Under the pieces are notes generated by a model. That model was given only the letters and a program-made list of their open reading frames with translations. It ran no database searches and was not told the origin of the DNA. DNA of 9,615 nucleotides from an uncultured Alphaproteobacteria bacterium. GTDB taxonomy: Bacteria; Pseudomonadota; Alphaproteobacteria; Rickettsiales; UBA1997. The stretch is from the NCBI GenBank assembly GCA_903837365.1, contig CAILUF010000255.1:1-9615 (forward strand). The letters are read 5' to 3'. Shown here piece by piece: positions 6,611 through 9,615 of this stretch. Each line of letters opens with the position of its first letter. The stretch's first letter is position 1. A program made the translations under genes and the position numbers.

Positions 6611-6676
6611 ATCAAAATTTTTTAAAGATTTAAAATAATTTTTTTTCTTCCGATGTTTTCGTCTGATTTTCATGGC

Positions 6677-6682
6677 TATAAA
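6677..6682 (+). promoter_or_regulatory. Candidate -10 box for the tRNA-Arg gene
   Basis: TATAAA lies 44 bases before the mature tRNA 5' end, inside the 115-base gap after nfu; at the matching -35 position only TGTTTT is present. It is a weak candidate. The remainder of this gap is AT-rich, with no clear terminator for yejA-nfu. Confidence 0.2.
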
Positions 6683-6725
6683 TTTCATTTAAAATGATTT
6701 AATTTTTTAGCATTTTATTTAATTT

Positions 6726-6802
6726 GCATTCGTAGCTCAACTGGATAGAGTGTTGCTTTCCGAAGGCAAAGGTTGCGGGTTCAAATCCCGCCGAATGCAC
6801 CA
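6726..6802 (+). tRNA. tRNA-Arg (anticodon CCG)
   Basis: A full cloverleaf can be drawn: acceptor 6726-6732 with 6792-6798 (seven pairs), D stem 6735-6738 with 6748-6751, anticodon stem 6753-6757 with 6765-6769, T stem 6775-6779 with 6787-6791 and loop TTCAAAT. The anticodon is CCG at 6760-6762 in the loop TTCCGAA, so it reads the arginine codon CGG. The discriminator is A (6799) and CCA is encoded (6800-6802). It stands alone between nfu and the pilin-like cluster; tRNA genes are frequent boundaries of acquired DNA, but no repeated tRNA 3' end is seen further right. Confidence 0.95.
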
Positions 6803-6939
6803 AATTTTTAGTAAAAATAATAATTAATTTTTTTTACATTTAATTTGTTGTATATGAATTTATGCCTTTTTAGGCTTGATTAAAATACCAATTCAGTCAA
6901 ATATTTAATAGCTAAGCAATTAAGAAATGTTAGAAAATT

Positions 6940-7815
6940 ATGAGTGAAATAAATTTAAAAAAAGCCTTTTCACTGATTGAATTATCAATCGTAATTCTCA
7001 TCATTGGTATATTGATAGCCGGTGTTACGCAATCTTCAAGATTGATAAGAAGGATGAAGATTTTAACTGCTCAAAATCTCACTAACAGCTCACCGATTTC
7101 TTCAATGCGTGATTTAATTTTCTGGTATGAAACTTCACTAGATAAAAGTTTTATTGAATCAGAAGTGCAAGATGGCAATTTTATAACAACTTGGAATGAT
7201 ATTTCTCCGCAAAATATTGATAAGATTAATTTACTTCCTCCGGCTTCTTCAGTTAATCAGCCAAAATTTAGCGAAAATATTATTAATGGTTTGCCAGCAT
7301 TAAGACTTGATGGTGATGATTATTTTAATCTTAACGGTAATTTATTTGTTAATACTAATTTTACTTTGATTATGGTTGAAAGAAAATCTACAACTGCGGG
7401 GGCATACATGTTAATTTGGACTCCGCCTTGGAGCGGTGCATGCGGGTATAATGAATGTTTTCACTTTGGTTATCGAAATGATACTCAATTCACTTTTGAT
7501 TTTTATGCCAGTAGTACTGAGTTTATCAGCAATGAATTAATGGGAGCAAAAAACAGAATTCATACTATGATTTTTGATAGAAGTTTTGGAAAAAAATATT
7601 GGTATAATGGCGGTTCAACCCCGGATGCCACCCAAACTGTAGCAAATAGCGTTTGGGCAATTGTTCCGCTTTTAATAGCTAGAAGTTCATATTTTGGATA
7701 TGGATATAATGGTTATTATTCTGAAGTTATCTTCTTTAATCGTTCTTTAAAAGATGAAGAGCGTATCGCTATCGAAGATTATTTATCGAAAAAATATGCA
7801 ATTAAAATTACTTAA
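6940..7815 (+). CDS. Type IV pilin-like protein with LamG-like domain, copy 1
   Basis: A 291-residue protein with a prepilin N-terminus: basic leader MSEINLKKA, probable prepilin peptidase cut between A9 and F10, E14 at +5, then a hydrophobic helix to about residue 29. After a linker containing SPISS (51-55), residues 57-291 have the look of a LamG/concanavalin-like jelly roll: DLIFWYE at 58-64, NGLPALRLDGDDYF at 116-129, and a C-terminal stretch pairing a strand (YYSEVIFFNRSL) with a helix (DEERIAIEDYLSKKYAI). Such domains bind glycans or proteins. C168 and C173 could form a disulfide. The protein is nearly twice the size of ordinary pseudopilins. It would be inserted in the inner membrane, then assembled into or alongside a type IV pilus or type II secretion pseudopilus; no assembly gene is nearby. 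The next paralogue begins 26 bases downstream. Confidence 0.85.
   Translation: MSEINLKKAFSLIELSIVILIIGILIAGVTQSSRLIRRMKILTAQNLTNSSPISSMRDLIFWYETSLDKSFIESEVQDGNFITTWNDISPQNIDKINLLPPASSVNQPKFSENIINGLPALRLDGDDYFNLNGNLFVNTNFTLIMVERKSTTAGAYMLIWTPPWSGACGYNECFHFGYRNDTQFTFDFYASSTEFISNELMGAKNRIHTMIFDRSFGKKYWYNGGSTPDATQTVANSVWAIVPLLIARSSYFGYGYNGYYSEVIFFNRSLKDEERIAIEDYLSKKYAIKIT
6956..6986. repeat. 31-base inverted repeat, left copy (in pilin copy 1)
   Basis: Identical to the reverse complement of 9579-9609, which lies at the same place in the third pilin-like gene. It covers codons for the end of the leader through the prepilin cleavage site to residue 16. The two copies are about 2.6 kb apart in opposite orientation, as needed for inversion by homologous recombination. 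Confidence 0.85.
6967..6998 (+). repeat. 32-base direct repeat, copy in pilin 1
   Basis: Exactly repeated at 7860-7891 in the second pilin-like gene. A second exact match of 23 bases follows at 7024-7046 and 7917-7939. Over the 80 bases 6967-7046, 71 match the second gene, far above the similarity of the rest of the two genes. Confidence 0.85.
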
Positions 7816-7841
7816 AATTATACCATTTAAATTTAAACCAT

Positions 7842-8732
7842 ATGAAAAATATTAAAGGTTTTTCACTGATTGAATTATCAATCGTAATTCTAATCATCGG
7901 AATTTTAGTTGCTGGAGTTACGCAATCTTCAAGATTGATCAATATGATGAAGATTCAATCGGCTAGATCGTTAACAATGACCTCTCCCGTTTCTTCAATA
8001 TCTAATTTGGTCTTATGGTATGAGCCAACCTTGGAAAAAAGTTTCGATTCCAGCGAAGCAGCTGATGCAACTGAGGTTACAACTTGGTTCGATACTAATC
8101 CGCAATCATCTAGTAAGAATAATGCAATTTCCGTTGGTTCTGCAAGACCAAAATATAAGTCTAACTGTTTGAACGGTTTACCTTGTCTAAGTTTTGATGG
8201 CAATGATTATCTAGATACTACGCAATTAATTGGCGGATTACGTTTAAGTATTTTTATGGTAGTTTCAGTTGCGAATATTTCGGTTGGCACATGTTGCACA
8301 ACTTTGCTAAATTCAAATGGCAATTGGATGCTTGGTAAGGCTCACTTTCAATTTGACGGTACGGCCAATATTTCATCAACGACTGGAGTTGTAGCATTTT
8401 TTGCAAATGATGTTTCGACTGGTCATTACTCTATTCGTAATGGCGCATTAGCAAACTTTCCTTATATTTATTCTCTTATTGACAAAGGAAATTCAGTAAC
8501 TCTTTATATTAACGGCGCTACCAGTGGAAGCGGGGCAAGTGTGGGAAATTTAAATGGCGTGATTAAAACTCCGGTTACCCATAACATAGGCTCATGGTTT
8601 GATGGAGGAACTCGTTCAAGATATTTAATTGGCTCGATTGCAGAAATTATAATTTTCGATCGTGATTTGAAAATTGACGAAAGGCAAGATGTTGAAAAAT
8701 ATCTCGCCAAAAAATGGGCAATAAAAATATAA
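7842..8732 (+). CDS. Type IV pilin-like protein with LamG-like domain, copy 2
   Basis: A 296-residue paralogue of the preceding gene. It has a short basic leader MKNIKG, the canonical G6/F7 prepilin peptidase site, E11 at +5 and a hydrophobic helix to about residue 26. VTQSSRLI and a linker with SPVSS (48-52) follow. The C-terminal domain has NLVLWYE (55-61), NGLPCLSFDGNDYL (111-124), a glycine- and serine-rich loop region (about 225-240) and the closing strand-helix pair IAEIIIFDRDL / DERQDVEKYLAKKWAI typical of LamG-like domains. Four cysteines (109, 115, 151, 152), absent at these positions in the paralogues, suggest disulfides in an exported domain. The first 26 mature residues are nearly identical to copy 1, while the body has diverged strongly. 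It follows copy 1 by 26 bases without its own obvious promoter, so the two are probably cotranscribed. It ends 5 bases from the stop of the inverted third copy. Confidence 0.85.
   Translation: MKNIKGFSLIELSIVILIIGILVAGVTQSSRLINMMKIQSARSLTMTSPVSSISNLVLWYEPTLEKSFDSSEAADATEVTTWFDTNPQSSSKNNAISVGSARPKYKSNCLNGLPCLSFDGNDYLDTTQLIGGLRLSIFMVVSVANISVGTCCTTLLNSNGNWMLGKAHFQFDGTANISSTTGVVAFFANDVSTGHYSIRNGALANFPYIYSLIDKGNSVTLYINGATSGSGASVGNLNGVIKTPVTHNIGSWFDGGTRSRYLIGSIAEIIIFDRDLKIDERQDVEKYLAKKWAIKI
7860..7891 (+). repeat. 32-base direct repeat, copy in pilin 2
   Basis: Exact copy of 6967-6998, covering the codons just after the prepilin cleavage site. The upstream leader codons differ between the two genes, so the identity begins abruptly at the start of the mature protein. 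Confidence 0.85.
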
Positions 8733-8737
8733 TAATT

Positions 8738-9615
8738 TTATAATTTAATCGCATATTTTTTTGCAAGATATGCGCCTATCGCAGTTCTTTCTTCGCTTGA
8801 TAAAATTCGATTATAGACAACTACTTCCGAAATTTCACCGTTAAATGGCGTTGCTATGACGTTGGAATCTCCGCCAATTCCAACTTGATTATTTGCATTT
8901 AATATTGTTGTTCCACCTAAGCTATCAGTAACGCTATTACTATTGTTGATCATTAAAGTTCTTACTCCATTAAGCATATTGCGACTAGAAAATAAAATAT
9001 AACTTTTATTATCACTGACGGTAATAGTTGAAGTTAAAGTAGTTTCAGAATTTCCAGAAAAAATTTTTACATATCCACCTCCCAAAGCAAGAGGAATTAT
9101 ATCGTTGAAGTATCCAGGAGTGTCAGCACCAATTATAACTGAACCAGTATAAGCTTGAGTTGTTGCGTTTCCCGCTCCGCCATTTGTGGTCCTCATCACC
9201 ACGAATAAAGAAAAAGTTTCAGAAAATAAATTATTAGTAACAAAACGGTCATCACCGTTAAATTTTAAACCAGGCAAATTATTTATAGAACTACTAAGAT
9301 ATGTTGGCTGTTGCGCAGTACTAGTTTGATTTAGATTAATTTTTGAAGTGCTTGTAGGATTTAAATCATTCAATGTTGAAATTAAACCATTATTAACAGC
9401 CTCACTCTCAAGAATAGATTTTTCATCACACATCTCCCACCAAGCTAGCAAACCTTGAATTGAAGGTATTGGCGAACCTTGAGTTGCTGATCTTGCGCTT
9501 AATAAACGCATTTGATTAATTAACCTTGAACTTTGCGTTACCCCTGCTACCAAGATGCCAATAATAAGAATGACTATAGATAATTCAATCAGTGAAAAGG
9601 CTTTTTTTAGATTAA
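8738..9615 (-). CDS. Type IV pilin-like protein with LamG-like domain, copy 3 (5' end outside window)
   Basis: A third paralogue on the opposite strand, incomplete at its start. An internal TTG at 9551-9553 is not the true start: the frame continues upstream without a stop to the window edge and encodes NLKKA-FSLIELS and a hydrophobic helix, matching copy 1. About 291 residues are visible; by comparison with copy 1 only some four leader residues are missing. The body has LLAWWE, a conserved KSILESEA stretch, NNLPGLKFNGDDRF, and ends EVVVYNRILSSEERTAIGAYLAKKYAI, again the LamG-type closing strand and helix. It is rich in serine, threonine and asparagine and has a single cysteine. The gene converges on copy 2 with only 5 bases between stop codons. 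It would be read from a promoter to the right of the window. Confidence 0.85.
   Translation of the reverse strand, partial: NLKKAFSLIELSIVILIIGILVAGVTQSSRLINQMRLLSARSATQGSPIPSIQGLLAWWEMCDEKSILESEAVNNGLISTLNDLNPTSTSKINLNQTSTAQQPTYLSSSINNLPGLKFNGDDRFVTNNLFSETFSLFVVMRTTNGGAGNATTQAYTGSVIIGADTPGYFNDIIPLALGGGYVKIFSGNSETTLTSTITVSDNKSYILFSSRNMLNGVRTLMINNSNSVTDSLGGTTILNANNQVGIGGDSNVIATPFNGEISEVVVYNRILSSEERTAIGAYLAKKYAIKL
9579..9609. repeat. 31-base inverted repeat, right copy (in pilin copy 3)
   Basis: Reverse complement of 6956-6986 without mismatch, ending at the same codon position of the pilin N-terminus. Beyond it the two genes differ at many synonymous sites, so the identity is sharply bounded at its inner edge. 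Confidence 0.85.

Noticed and set aside
6610..6626. A 17-base AT string shared with 67-83
   Set aside because: It is low-complexity A/T sequence and lacks the second arm of the left-edge hairpin; chance similarity is likely.
6864..6875. GCCT/AGGC hairpin before pilin copy 1
   Set aside because: A four-pair stem with no T-run is too weak to call a terminator or regulatory site. A TTGATT nearby (6876-6881) lacks a good -10 partner.
6975..7044. Short palindromes GATTGA/TCAATC (6975-6990) and CAATCTT/AAGATTG (7030-7044) in pilin copy 1, also in copy 2
   Set aside because: They are absent from copy 3 and follow from shared codons of a conserved protein stretch; no evidence they act as recombination sites.
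7955..8710. Two minus-strand frames (7955-8203, 8504-8710) opposite pilin copy 2
   Set aside because: They are antisense shadows without recognisable motifs.
9551..9553. TTG as start codon of the third pilin-like gene
   Set aside because: It would remove the prepilin leader and cleavage site, which are encoded in the same open frame upstream and match copy 1.
1..9615. Mobile element, toxin-antitoxin or phage defence gene
   Set aside because: No transposase, integrase, nuclease or toxin-like frame is present on either strand; every sizeable frame is accounted for.

Overview
The window is AT-rich DNA (GC visibly far below half) from a bacterium, most likely an alphaproteobacterium with a small genome, on or near the Rickettsiales/Holosporales or a similarly AT-rich free-living branch. 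This is inferred from the alphaproteobacterial look of YejA, FabI and the two-domain Nfu protein, and from the palindromic repeat block at the left edge, which recalls Rickettsia-type palindromic elements. A leuD gene argues against a strict, metabolically stripped endosymbiont. No convincing Shine-Dalgarno sequence precedes any of the nine starts visible here.

Layout. (1) 1-227: a gene-free block of five adjacent palindromes. Three share a core stem but carry different outer arms; the last runs into the 3' end of the DedA-family gene and supplies its stop codon. (2) 213-4156: five housekeeping genes, all on the minus strand. In transcription order they are ribF (FMN/FAD synthesis), leuD (leucine synthesis), fabI (fatty acid elongation), gmk (GMP to GDP) and a DedA-family membrane protein. 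leuD-fabI and gmk-dedA are tightly coupled pairs (10 and 5 bases apart); gaps of about 100 bases before leuD and before gmk hold candidate promoters or hairpins. (3) 4157-4266: a divergent promoter region. (4) 4267-6610, plus strand: yejA (periplasmic peptide-binding protein, without its permease genes) and nfu (Fe-S cluster carrier). (5) 6726-6802: tRNA-Arg(CCG) with encoded CCA. (6) 6940-9615: three paralogous long type IV pilin-like proteins. Each has a nearly invariant prepilin N-terminus followed by a divergent LamG/concanavalin-like domain. Two run forward in tandem; the third is inverted, meets the second tail to tail, and runs off the right edge.

The left two thirds is ordinary core metabolism. 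The part worth most attention is the pilin cluster downstream of the tRNA: constant 5' ends, variable bodies and a 31-base perfect inverted repeat linking the first and third copies. This arrangement could let recombination swap the surface or ligand-binding domain behind one promoter. No recombinase, pilus ATPase or prepilin peptidase is present in the window, so this remains a hypothesis.
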